60,530 nt of DNA. It comes from an uncultured Lachnospiraceae bacterium. Lineage in GTDB: Bacteria > Bacillota > Clostridia > Lachnospirales > Lachnospiraceae. Positions 8,342 through 15,519 of the stretch are shown piece by piece. Position numbers and translations under genes: made by a program. The stretch covers positions 1-60,530 of the forward strand of contig CAJTPU010000021.1 of assembly GCA_910578335.1 (NCBI GenBank), read 5' to 3'. Position 1 is the first letter of the stretch. Every line of letters starts with the position of its first letter. The notes under the pieces were generated by a model. That model was not told the DNA's origin, searched no databases, and saw only the letters and a list, made by a program, of their open reading frames with translations.

Positions 8342-9036
8342 ACGTTTTCCTCAATCCTTTTCTGAAATCGTTTCAAATCTGCCATCGTCGTGATTTTAAA
8401 ATTATCTTCATCCCCCTCAATCATGACAACATCCATACCAGCCATAATTGCCGGTTCCGTAGAACCGTTTATTTCCAAAATCCGATTGGGCAAAAGATTT
8501 CTGTTGGCTTCATAATAGGGCTCTAGCCGAAAGACTTCCGGCGCCTGTCCCGCAAAAATATGGCTGCGCTCAAGCAAAGAATCAATGGTCTTGCCGTTTT
8601 CACTTCCATATACCGTATCCTTCATTGGCAAAACCGGCAGCACGCCGTCATGACCCAAAACTGCTTCAAAACAGTCTGAAATCAGCTTTTCCGAAAGCAA
8701 CGGTCTTACCGCATCATGAATCATAACATATTCTGCATCTTCTATATTCTTGCGTATGCCTTCAAGCCCATGCAGGATAGATAGCTGCCTGTTTTCTCCC
8801 TGTGTGGAAAATCCCCTGCACTTTTTTCCCTTGTCATACTTTTCCAGCCACTCGGTAAGCTGCCCGTGCCATGCCGAATCTGCCACAATCCACAATGCAT
8901 CAATCTGCTTATGCAGCGAAAGCCGTTCTATACAATAAGAAATAACCGGTCTTCCTCCGACTTCAATATATTGCTTGGGAACCTCTGATTGCAGCCTTGT
9001 GCCCAAACCGCCGGATAATAATAGTGCAACATTCAC
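8338..9036 (-). CDS. IspD/TarI-like cytidylyltransferase
   Basis: A 232-residue nucleotidyltransferase that would join a phosphorylated alcohol to CMP from CTP. It shows LLSGGLGTRLQSEVPKQY (residues 6-23, the P-loop-like CTP site with Arg and Lys), HDAVRPLLS, and NFKITTMADL near the C-terminus, as in IspD and TarI. The start is GTG at 9036, because GGAGG lies 6 bases upstream and the nearby ATG is out of frame. IspD itself (MEP pathway) cannot be excluded. Coupling to a polyol-phosphate dehydrogenase and the position inside a flagellar locus favour a CDP-polyol role. Confidence 0.75.
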   Translation of the reverse strand: MNVALLLSGGLGTRLQSEVPKQYIEVGGRPVISYCIERLSLHKQIDALWIVADSAWHGQLTEWLEKYDKGKKCRGFSTQGENRQLSILHGLEGIRKNIEDAEYVMIHDAVRPLLSEKLISDCFEAVLGHDGVLPVLPMKDTVYGSENGKTIDSLLERSHIFAGQAPEVFRLEPYYEANRNLLPNRILEINGSTEPAIMAGMDVVMIEGDEDNFKITTMADLKRFQKRIEENV

Positions 9037-9050
9037 AAAACACCTCCGCT

Positions 9051-9079
9051 GTAAGAAAGCCGGGGCAGATGCCCCGGCT
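9051..9079 (-). terminator. Terminator after the fliD-fliS-fliT operon
   Basis: AGCCGGGGC (9058-9066) pairs perfectly with GCCCCGGCT (9071-9079), with an AGAT loop. On the minus strand it is followed by TTTCTTA. It separates the fliT-like gene from the cytidylyltransferase gene. Confidence 0.75.
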
Positions 9080-9144
9080 CAATGTCGTTAAGATATCCGC
9101 TGTTTTGACAAACCATCTGTCTGCCTCCGCGGCAGCTTCCTGTA

Positions 9145-9618
9145 TTATTGTTTGCTATCCAAAAACTGCGGTGGTACCGTATTGGAATTATTCATGCTTT
9201 TGTAATAATCATATGCCGCCTTGGATGCCTGTCTTCCCTGTCTGAGCTGACCCCGCTCCTTTGCAAAATAGGCTTCAATCAGAGCTTTATTGCGTGCCTC
9301 CTGTGCCTGAACAGATACGCCTTTTTCCGTTACCTGCTGCACAAGTCCTTTTAACGTCTGAATCTGCTTTGCATACTTTTCCCTGTTGCCTTCCAGCTCC
9401 TTTGACACATTGGAATAAAGCGCTTCGAATCCTTCATCCAGCTTGGAAATCTGCTCAATCAGCTTTCCTTTTTCCTCCACTGCCGCATCAAATTCATCCA
9501 TTTCTACGGAGTCACTTTGAAAAATCTGCTTTTGTTTCTCATTATAACTCTGAATTTCATCCAATACGCGGAGTTTCTTGCGAAGGGACTCTTCCAATAT
9601 CTTGAGATAATTATCCAT
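9145..9618 (-). CDS. FliT/FlgN-like flagellar export chaperone
   Basis: A 157-residue, almost wholly helical protein (MDNYLKILEESLRKKL, then several charged heptads). It has the size and helical character of flagellar secretion chaperones. The ATG overlaps the last 8 bases of fliS, and AAGGAA precedes it. The order fliD-fliS-this gene matches the usual fliDST order, so it probably guards the cap protein FliD before export. A separate FlgN-type protein is encoded at 19153, which makes the FliT role more likely here. Sequence identity to named FliT proteins is too weak to see by eye. Confidence 0.65.
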   Translation of the reverse strand: MDNYLKILEESLRKKLRVLDEIQSYNEKQKQIFQSDSVEMDEFDAAVEEKGKLIEQISKLDEGFEALYSNVSKELEGNREKYAKQIQTLKGLVQQVTEKGVSVQAQEARNKALIEAYFAKERGQLRQGRQASKAAYDYYKSMNNSNTVPPQFLDSKQ

Positions 9619-10003
9619 TCAAGGTTCCTTTCTCTCGATTGATACGCATGACTTCTTTCCAGGTATCCCTCATAGAACGAAGATGCATACATACCTCCGC
9701 CATAATTTCTTTATCCTTTTTGGCGTTTGCCTCCAGCAGTCGTTTTGCCAAATACTCATACACTCTGTCAAAATCCTTTGCAACCGGATAGGACATATCC
9801 AACGTCATACGAAAATGGTCCACGATTCTCTGAACCTTTATAATATTGTTATGCGCTTTTTGAATATCCTTTTCTTCAATGGCATTTATCGCAATATTAC
9901 CAAACTTAATCGCGCCGTCGTATAACATCAGCACCAGCTCCGCCGGTGAAGCAGTCAGAATTTTACTATTGTTATACTGTGCATAAGCATTGGAAAATGG
10001 CAT
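9611..10003 (-). CDS. fliS: Flagellin chaperone FliS
   Basis: A 130-residue FliS, the cytoplasmic chaperone that holds flagellin's C-terminus before export. Diagnostic segments are AYAQYNNSKILTASPAELVLMLYDGAI (residues 6-32) and the four-helix body ending MRDTWKEVM. Full length for the family. It lies 4 bases after fliD and overlaps the fliT-like gene, so one operon is clear. Confidence 0.95.
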   Translation of the reverse strand: MPFSNAYAQYNNSKILTASPAELVLMLYDGAIKFGNIAINAIEEKDIQKAHNNIIKVQRIVDHFRMTLDMSYPVAKDFDRVYEYLAKRLLEANAKKDKEIMAEVCMHLRSMRDTWKEVMRINREKGTLNG

Positions 10004-10007
10004 TTTA

Positions 10008-11516
10008 TCAACCTCCTAACAGACTGGTAACCGCACTTGCATTTTGCTGCATTTTTGCAAGAGCAGTCTCCATGGCACTAAACTTAGCATACCATCTGTC
10101 CTCGTATTCTGCAAGCTTTTTCTCCTGCTCCGCTATTTTGGATGTATAATTGTCATAATCCGACTTCATCTTCTTGTCATCATAGAAGTTGCCAAACGTT
10201 CTGTATCCGTCCACAGACTTGGACAAATCACTCATCTTGTCATACATGTTCTTTGACAACTGCGTAAAGAAGGAAATCACTGTATCCGGGTCGCTGGCAA
10301 TCATACTCTTTAACTTGTCGGCATTGCCGGAGGTGCTTCCGTCATCCGGGTCACCGTCAATATGATAAGCATTCCTCTCATTATCCGGTGCTTCAAAATA
10401 TCCCAACGTATTGATACCAAAGCTGGACAGATACATCGTCTTGCCGTTCACTTCGATGCCGCTGGACATAATGGACTTTAATGCAGAGCTCACAGTGGAC
10501 AGATTTTCGTCACGGCGAAGCAGGGAATCTTTGATTTTGCTCTCCCACTCCTTGATATCGCTCTCCGACATTGCTTCCTTCTCTTCATTAGTCAGCGGGT
10601 CATAACCTTTTGCAGAATCCGCATTATACAACTTATCCATCTCATTGATGATGGTGTTGTATTCCTTTAAGAAGTTTTTCAGCATGTCATAGATGCCATC
10701 GGTATCATTCTGTGTCGTAACCGTAATCGTCTCACTGCCCGTTGTGGTATCCAATGCGGTAAATGTCAAGCCATTGACTTCAAAGGTATTATTCGTGCTG
10801 GTGTATCTCGCATCATTCAGATAAATAACCGCATCCTGTCCTTCTACCTTGGTTGCCTTCTTGTCTCCGCTGTCCGCTGTGTTTAAGCCCAATGCCGACA
10901 ATGCCGCTGCATCGCCTCCAATGGTAAAATTATTTGCTTCGCCTGTTTCCTTGGACTGGATGTAAAGCCGCTGCTGCTTTGCATCAAAGTTAGCATTCAA
11001 CCCCATATCCTTAAGCTGGGTCAGGACATCAGAAATTGTAGTATCGTCATTGATTTCGATGTTTACTGCAGCGTTGTTTCCAATCTTCACTTCAATATTT
11101 CCGCTTACGCTGCCAACGCCCTGAATGTCGCTGATTTTGGAAAGAGCCGTCAGTTCTCCGTCCGCCCCTTCCAGCTTACCGCCTGTCATATAACCGCTCT
11201 TTGCAAGTGCTTCTATCCGCAAAGACTGCACACCGTTTATTGCGCTTTCGCCTGTGATAACACTAACCTTATTGCTGTTAGATACCTTCGTTGTCTTTTT
11301 TGCGTAATCCGTTGCAAAACGCATATTGGAAAGATATTTTTTCTGCAGGTTCTGCAGCTTGGTATTCAATGATTTCCATGCATCCTGCTTCCAGTTTAGT
11401 TTCGTCTGCGCCTTTTTCGTTTTGTCTACCTTGGTTTTTCTCGACTCCACCAACTGCTGTATGATACTCTCCGTATCCATTCCGGACATCAGTCCGGACA
11501 ATCTCATTCCTGCCAT
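10008..11516 (-). CDS. fliD: Flagellar cap protein FliD
   Basis: A 502-residue hook-associated protein 2, which forms the cap at the filament tip and inserts flagellin. The N-terminal FliD_N signature is RLSGLMSGMDTESIIQQLV. The C-terminal part carries the coiled-coil end YTSKIAEQEKKLAEYEDR and closes with ASAVTSLLGG. Length is normal. The ribosome-binding site AGGAGGAG lies 7 to 9 bases before the ATG. It is the second gene of flaG-fliD-fliS-fliT, read from the sigma-28 promoter near 12040. Confidence 0.95.
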   Translation of the reverse strand: MAGMRLSGLMSGMDTESIIQQLVESRKTKVDKTKKAQTKLNWKQDAWKSLNTKLQNLQKKYLSNMRFATDYAKKTTKVSNSNKVSVITGESAINGVQSLRIEALAKSGYMTGGKLEGADGELTALSKISDIQGVGSVSGNIEVKIGNNAAVNIEINDDTTISDVLTQLKDMGLNANFDAKQQRLYIQSKETGEANNFTIGGDAAALSALGLNTADSGDKKATKVEGQDAVIYLNDARYTSTNNTFEVNGLTFTALDTTTGSETITVTTQNDTDGIYDMLKNFLKEYNTIINEMDKLYNADSAKGYDPLTNEEKEAMSESDIKEWESKIKDSLLRRDENLSTVSSALKSIMSSGIEVNGKTMYLSSFGINTLGYFEAPDNERNAYHIDGDPDDGSTSGNADKLKSMIASDPDTVISFFTQLSKNMYDKMSDLSKSVDGYRTFGNFYDDKKMKSDYDNYTSKIAEQEKKLAEYEDRWYAKFSAMETALAKMQQNASAVTSLLGG

Positions 11517-11528
11517 GTCTGTCTCCTC

Positions 11529-11966
11529 CTACCTTCTCTCGTCCACAAGAATGCCTGCCATCTCCCAAACTTTTGCAATCATATCCAAAGTTTTCTCTGG
11601 CGGAAGCTCTTTGATGACTTCCCTGCTATCCTTGTCAATAATCTTAATCGTCACCCTGTTTGTTGCTTCGTGAATACCAAACACTGCCTCCGAATGCGCC
11701 ATTTTTTTGTTCATCGCTTCCACGGCTTTTCTAATCTGCTCGTTGCTGGGCTGCTTTCCGCCTTCTCTGTCAGCAGAGCCGTCCGGATTTCCTTTTTCAC
11801 GGGTATTTGTCACAACACTGATGGTATTATCCACCTGACTGGCTGTTTCCCGCGCAGAAACTTCCGTGTATTCTGCGGCAGTTTTTACCGGACTGACTGC
11901 CGGTTTACTCTGTACCTGGCTCTGAGCCTGTACACTCATTACACTTCCTAATGGTTCAATTGCCAT
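11529..11966 (-). CDS. flaG: FlaG-family flagellar protein
   Basis: A 145-residue protein. The conserved FlaG/YvyC core is its C-terminal half (ATNRVTIKIIDKDSREVIKE, then LPPEKTLDMIAKVWEMAG). The N-terminal half is low-complexity and Gln/Ser/Thr-rich. The start at 11966 is used because GGAGGTGA precedes it; the longer open frame has no such site. FlaG affects filament length in other bacteria. It is the first gene of the fliD operon, about 40 bases downstream of the predicted sigma-28 start site. Confidence 0.88.
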   Translation of the reverse strand: MAIEPLGSVMSVQAQSQVQSKPAVSPVKTAAEYTEVSARETASQVDNTISVVTNTREKGNPDGSADREGGKQPSNEQIRKAVEAMNKKMAHSEAVFGIHEATNRVTIKIIDKDSREVIKELPPEKTLDMIAKVWEMAGILVDERR

Positions 11967-12012
11967 TTCAGTCACCTCCATGTGAATCGTCATTAATAGT
12001 TTTCTAAAGATT

Positions 12013-12040
12013 TTATCGGTCAAATCGAATCGCAAGTTTA
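12013..12040 (-). promoter_or_regulatory. Sigma-28 type promoter of flaG-fliD-fliS-fliT
   Basis: Minus-strand TAAA (12040-12037) and CCGATAA (12019-12013) with a 17-base spacer, one base longer than in the other two sigma-28 promoters here. Confidence 0.65.
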
Positions 12041-12050
12041 TAGTTTATGT

Positions 12051-12077
12051 AAAAAAACTGTTGATTGCTCACACAGT
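12051..12077 (-). terminator. Terminator upstream of the flaG promoter
   Basis: On the minus strand ACTGT-G-TGA pairs with TCA-ACAGT (one bulged base) and is followed by seven T. It would end transcripts from the coiled-coil gene just before the flaG promoter. Confidence 0.6.
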
Positions 12078-12193
12078 ATTTTCTTTTCCATTTATAGAAA
12101 TCTCGTTTAAACAATTTTATCTTCCTGCAAAAACAAGAAAATACAGCCTTCTTATATAATCGGTTTTATCCGATGTGCAGAGCCGCTCTCCTC

Positions 12194-12859
12194 CTAAGCC
12201 AGCCTGCTTTCAAGCCTTCTGATTGCATCACTGTGAGATGCCACCACGCCCGTCGTTGCCTTTTGGCATTCTTCTAGCTTCTCCACCCTGTCCGCCATTG
12301 TGCAGACATTGACAAGCCGGCTCTTATAAGGCATTAATTGCCTTATGTCTTCCGCATTCCGCTGGGCAATTTCATATACCGCCTGAATCTCCTGTCCAAG
12401 CCCATACTCCATGTTATCCATGCGCTGTGTAAGCTCCGTACGCAGTGTTTCGTTTGCTTCGCGCATTTCTGTACGCAGTTCTTCTCTCATTTCCTGCATT
12501 TCCGTACGCATGTCTGTCCGCAGTGCTTCATTCATCTCGCACATTTCCGTACGCAGCTCTTCTCTCATCTCGCGCATTTCAGCTCGCAGACCCTTGTTGT
12601 TTTCCTGCATTTCCATACGCAGCTTTTCGTTCATTTCGCGCATTTCGGCTCGCAGGCTCTTGTTGCTTTCCTGCATTTCCGTACGTAGCTCTTCGTTCAT
12701 CTCGCGCATTTCGGCTCGCAGACCCTTGTTGTTTTCCTGCATTTCGGCTCGCAAGCTCTCGTTATTCTCCTGCATATCAGCTCGCAGTTCTCCTCTTAAA
12801 CCGTCGATGCTTTCCTGCATTTTATCAAGCCGCTGCAAAATGATTGCCATATCGTCCAT
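12194..12859 (-). CDS. Hendecad-repeat coiled-coil protein of unknown function
   Basis: A 221-residue protein. Residues 25-150 are about ten near-perfect 11-residue repeats of the form LRAEMQENNKG or LRTEMREMNEE. Eleven-residue (hendecad) periodicity predicts a long, slightly right-handed coiled coil. The C-terminus (RQLMPYKSRLVNV, then DRVEKLEECQK) is less regular. No signal peptide or membrane segment is seen. The start at 12859 has AAGGAG upstream. It sits between flaG and csrA but has its own strong sigma-70 promoter and terminators on both sides, so it is not part of the sigma-28 regulon by sequence. I do not recognise a function; a cytoskeletal or structural role is only a guess. Confidence 0.75.
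   Translation of the reverse strand: MDDMAIILQRLDKMQESIDGLRGELRADMQENNESLRAEMQENNKGLRAEMREMNEELRTEMQESNKSLRAEMREMNEKLRMEMQENNKGLRAEMREMREELRTEMCEMNEALRTDMRTEMQEMREELRTEMREANETLRTELTQRMDNMEYGLGQEIQAVYEIAQRNAEDIRQLMPYKSRLVNVCTMADRVEKLEECQKATTGVVASHSDAIRRLESRLA
12412..12787 (-). repeat. 33-bp tandem repeats inside the coiled-coil gene
   Basis: About ten in-frame 33-bp units, with alternating NNKG-type and MNEE-type endings. One unit is expanded by 4 codons near LRTDMRTEM. Such arrays change copy number easily. Confidence 0.85.
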
Positions 12860-12937
12860 ATGCTGTCTCCTTTCCTTCAGACTCCCCTGCTTTCCCGCTG
12901 CCAATCAGCTTTCGCAGGACTGCCAGAGTGTATTTCT

Positions 12938-12966
12938 ATCATATCCAAAAGGTTCTTTTATGTCAA
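12938..12966 (-). promoter_or_regulatory. Strong sigma-70 promoter of the coiled-coil gene
   Basis: Minus-strand TTGACA (12966-12961), a 17-base spacer and TATGAT (12943-12938). Confidence 0.8.
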
Positions 12967-13047
12967 TAAAATATTTGCATTTTTATTAACGATATTTCGT
13001 TTTTTCAGAGTGGAAGCATTTTGTGTACATTTTTTATTATGACCGAC

Positions 13048-13086
13048 AAAAAAGAAGTCTGCGGATGCATGGCACCCGCAGGCTTC
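13048..13086 (-). terminator. Terminator after csrA
   Basis: On the minus strand GAAG-CTGCGG pairs with CCGCAG-CTTC, interrupted by one mismatch, then TTTTTT. It ends the flgM-to-csrA operon. Confidence 0.85.
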
Positions 13087-13122
13087 CTTCTTGCCGTCTC
13101 AATGACACAAATATTCTTCCTT

Positions 13123-13341
13123 TCAGCCTAAGAGGTCCTTTAACGCTTCCATGCCGGAAGAGTCGGTAGCCGCCTTGTTCGCTTCCTGAATCTGCAAATA
13201 CACTTCTTTCCGGTACACAGACACTTCCTTGGGCGCAGAAATGCCGATTTTTACCTGTTCGCCCTTTACCTCTAAAATGGTTATTTCTATATTATTACTG
13301 ATGATAATTGCCTCGTTCTTTTTTCTGGATAAAGCAAGCAT
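13123..13341 (-). CDS. csrA: Carbon storage / translational regulator CsrA
   Basis: A 72-residue CsrA, a dimeric RNA-binding protein that blocks ribosome access at GGA-containing hairpins. The N-terminus MLALSRKKNEAI, Leu4 and Arg44 (in VSVYRKEVY) match the RNA-contact residues. The C-terminal tail (KAATDSSGMEALKDLLG) is longer than in enteric CsrA, as in Firmicutes. The start at 13341 uses AGGTGAG, which lies inside the end of fliW; only one base separates the fliW stop from the csrA ATG. FliW binds and inhibits CsrA in Bacillus, and the flagellin leader here carries a matching site. Confidence 0.95.
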   Translation of the reverse strand: MLALSRKKNEAIIISNNIEITILEVKGEQVKIGISAPKEVSVYRKEVYLQIQEANKAATDSSGMEALKDLLG

Positions 13342-13342
13342 C

Positions 13343-13801
13343 CTACTCACCTGCCTTTCTTTCGCGCAAAATCTCATAAATCGGGAATTTTACCGCATAG
13401 TCCTCACCCTCCACAATGACCTGGCAGGCTTTTCTGGTAAGTGAGTTAATAATCAGTGGTCCGCGCAAGTTCACGGTCATTTTCGTCAAATCAGAAGGAA
13501 TGGTCGCCGTCACCAGCACAAGCAGGTTATCTGCCTCCAGACCACCCAGCTCTTTTAACAGTTCATCCTCCACTTCCGGATTGTAGTCCGGCTTTATCAG
13601 AAGCGGGTCCATTACCGGCATCGCAAAAGCCGGCTCCTGTATGGACTGCATCCAGCGTATTCCTGCATTGACTCCTCTCTCCTCATCATGAATCAGCGCA
13701 AACTGCTTTAAATCAGGAAACCCGATGATACCTCCGGTAAATTCAATTATTTTATCGTCTGCAATCTCTACTTCCCCAAAAATTTTTGTGTTTACCCTCA
13801 T
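13343..13801 (-). CDS. fliW: Flagellar assembly factor FliW
   Basis: A 152-residue FliW. It binds flagellin in the cytoplasm and, when free, sequesters CsrA, coupling flagellin synthesis to export. Conserved segments are KIIEFTGGIIGFPDLKQFAL, the PLLIKPDYNPEV block, and VNLRGPLIINSLTRKACQVI. The start at 13801 (MRVNTKIFGEVEI) has GGAGG 5 bases upstream; the ATG at 13813 overlaps that site and is unlikely. Directly followed by csrA. Confidence 0.95.
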   Translation of the reverse strand: MRVNTKIFGEVEIADDKIIEFTGGIIGFPDLKQFALIHDEERGVNAGIRWMQSIQEPAFAMPVMDPLLIKPDYNPEVEDELLKELGGLEADNLLVLVTATIPSDLTKMTVNLRGPLIINSLTRKACQVIVEGEDYAVKFPIYEILRERKAGE

Positions 13802-13876
13802 GTCTTCCTCCATTCCGAAACGCCAGCGGTGTAACCCTCCCGTGCCGCTCCCGTATTATTCTGGTTTACAGATGCC

Positions 13877-15484
13877 TTATATAAAATTCAACAGCGTAGT
13901 CTGTGAAATCTTACCGGTCGCCATCAGTGCTGCCTGATACGTCAGTTCTGCGCTGGTCAGATTAATAACAACCTCTGTGATGTCCACGTCCTCATTTTCA
14001 GACTTCAAGGTTTCAAAAGTGGTCTTCTGCTCTTTCATCCGGTTCTCCACCAGCTCCAGTTTGGAACTGCGGGTACCACAATTCGTAAGCGCCAGATTGT
14101 TGTCATCCAGATACTTCTGAAATGCGGTAATACCTCCCTCAAACATATGCTGCATCTTATTTTTCGTCAAGGTCAGCGCCTTGTTGGCAGCCTTGCGGCG
14201 GGACAACAGTGTTTCCCTTGTCGTTTCATTCGTTTCCGTCTTCAGCATTTCATCAATCTTTGCTACCACGTCCTCCAGATTCTGCACATCCTCCAGCACG
14301 CCGATTAAATCGTCCGCTTCCCTGCCGATTCCGGGGTCAAAACACTCATCAACTCTCGTATTAACACGCACGGTCTGATTGAAGCCCACATCATATTCGA
14401 TTACCTGCTTGGGTACGTCCGTACCCTCAAGGTACTTCTGATTATAATCCGTCCGTTTATTGGTTGCGGCATCCATGGAGCTGCACGCATAATAGTGCTC
14501 CGGACGCAAATCGCCCTTCAGCCAGTCGCTCTTCTGATAAGTAATTCGGATTTCCGCTTCGTTTACCGTCGATGTGGAAGAATCGTCCTGATAGCTCATC
14601 ATATCGCGGTAAATATCGTCACCAAGAATCAGCTCCCCCGTTTCGGGTATCAAATACGCCTTGGTCGGATTCTGGCTTGCCAGCTCATACGCCGTCGGAA
14701 CATCATAGGAATGTACCACGGCGATATCTGCCGGCGCAATTACCTCCTGTGTGGTAATACTGCCCGCCGCATCCTTTCCCGTCACTCTGGTCACGGTCGG
14801 CAGAATCGGATTCGCGTCATCATAAGCCAAGTCCGTGTAGTTCAGCCGGATTCGGTGTACCTCCATCTCCTCAATTTCCTTTTCCTGCAAATCTATATCC
14901 TGATAGTTGGTACTGTTCAGATTGTTGATATCTACATAACCGCCCATGCCGTTTGGCTTTGTGGTCTTGATAAATGTCAGGCTGTCAATAGCGGTATTGT
15001 CAAGCTGCTGCGTAATGGTATAGTCTATTTTTTCCGCCATCTGGAAGCTGATGGAAGTGTCCGTTCTGTAGCCGGCAAACACATATCTTCCCGCATAATC
15101 CACATCCGCCGTAGAATATACCTCGTCGCGAAGCGCCTTAAGCTGCTCTAAAATGATTTCCCTCTCTTTGGAGGTCAAATCCCCGTTGGAGCCCTTGGTA
15201 CACTGCGCAATCATGTTGGTAATAATCGAAGAAGTATTTTTGAGAGCACCCTCTGTCACATTCAGCCAGCTCTCTGCATCCGGTATATTCTTGCTGTAAT
15301 ACTGCGTTACCTCCGTCACATTGCCGCGCAGACGGAGGGCGCGAATCGCAATCACCGGGTCGTCGGAGGGCTTACTGATTTTTTTCTCCGTTGACATCTG
15401 CGTGCTCAATTTGTCCTGCAGTACTTTATTCATATTAATGTTTGTCAGATTGTTATTCTGCATGATTTTATTTGTGATTCTCAT
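13877..15484 (-). CDS. flgL: Hook-filament junction protein FlgL (HAP3)
   Basis: A 535-residue FlgL. The N-terminal flagellin-like D0/D1 region (MRITNKIMQNNNLTNIN, then KKISKPSDDPV) and the C-terminus (TSAELTYQAALMATGKISQTTLLNFI) are clear. The middle is about 200 residues longer than in Salmonella FlgL. It includes an Asp-rich section (YQDDSSTSTVNEAEIRI) that probably forms an extra exposed domain. The start at 15484 follows GAGAGGAATT; an ATG at 15496 is possible. It lies in the flgM-flgN-flgK-flgK-flgL-fliW-csrA operon. Confidence 0.92.
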   Translation of the reverse strand: MRITNKIMQNNNLTNINMNKVLQDKLSTQMSTEKKISKPSDDPVIAIRALRLRGNVTEVTQYYSKNIPDAESWLNVTEGALKNTSSIITNMIAQCTKGSNGDLTSKEREIILEQLKALRDEVYSTADVDYAGRYVFAGYRTDTSISFQMAEKIDYTITQQLDNTAIDSLTFIKTTKPNGMGGYVDINNLNSTNYQDIDLQEKEIEEMEVHRIRLNYTDLAYDDANPILPTVTRVTGKDAAGSITTQEVIAPADIAVVHSYDVPTAYELASQNPTKAYLIPETGELILGDDIYRDMMSYQDDSSTSTVNEAEIRITYQKSDWLKGDLRPEHYYACSSMDAATNKRTDYNQKYLEGTDVPKQVIEYDVGFNQTVRVNTRVDECFDPGIGREADDLIGVLEDVQNLEDVVAKIDEMLKTETNETTRETLLSRRKAANKALTLTKNKMQHMFEGGITAFQKYLDDNNLALTNCGTRSSKLELVENRMKEQKTTFETLKSENEDVDITEVVINLTSAELTYQAALMATGKISQTTLLNFI

Positions 15485-15519
15485 AATTCCTCTCATTCTG
15501 CCTTATCGGCGGCTCTGCC

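Noticed and set aside
12412..12787. Regular repeats that could suggest a CRISPR array
   Set aside because: Units are 33 bp, contiguous and in frame, with no unique spacers; they encode an 11-residue coiled-coil repeat.
12411..12989. Long plus-strand open frames opposite the coiled-coil gene
   Set aside because: They mirror the repeat region in another frame, are Ser/Arg/Phe-rich, lack ribosome-binding sites and resemble no protein.
14495..15151. 218-codon plus-strand open frame inside flgL
   Set aside because: It lies opposite a clearly conserved flagellar gene, has no ribosome-binding site and no recognisable motif.
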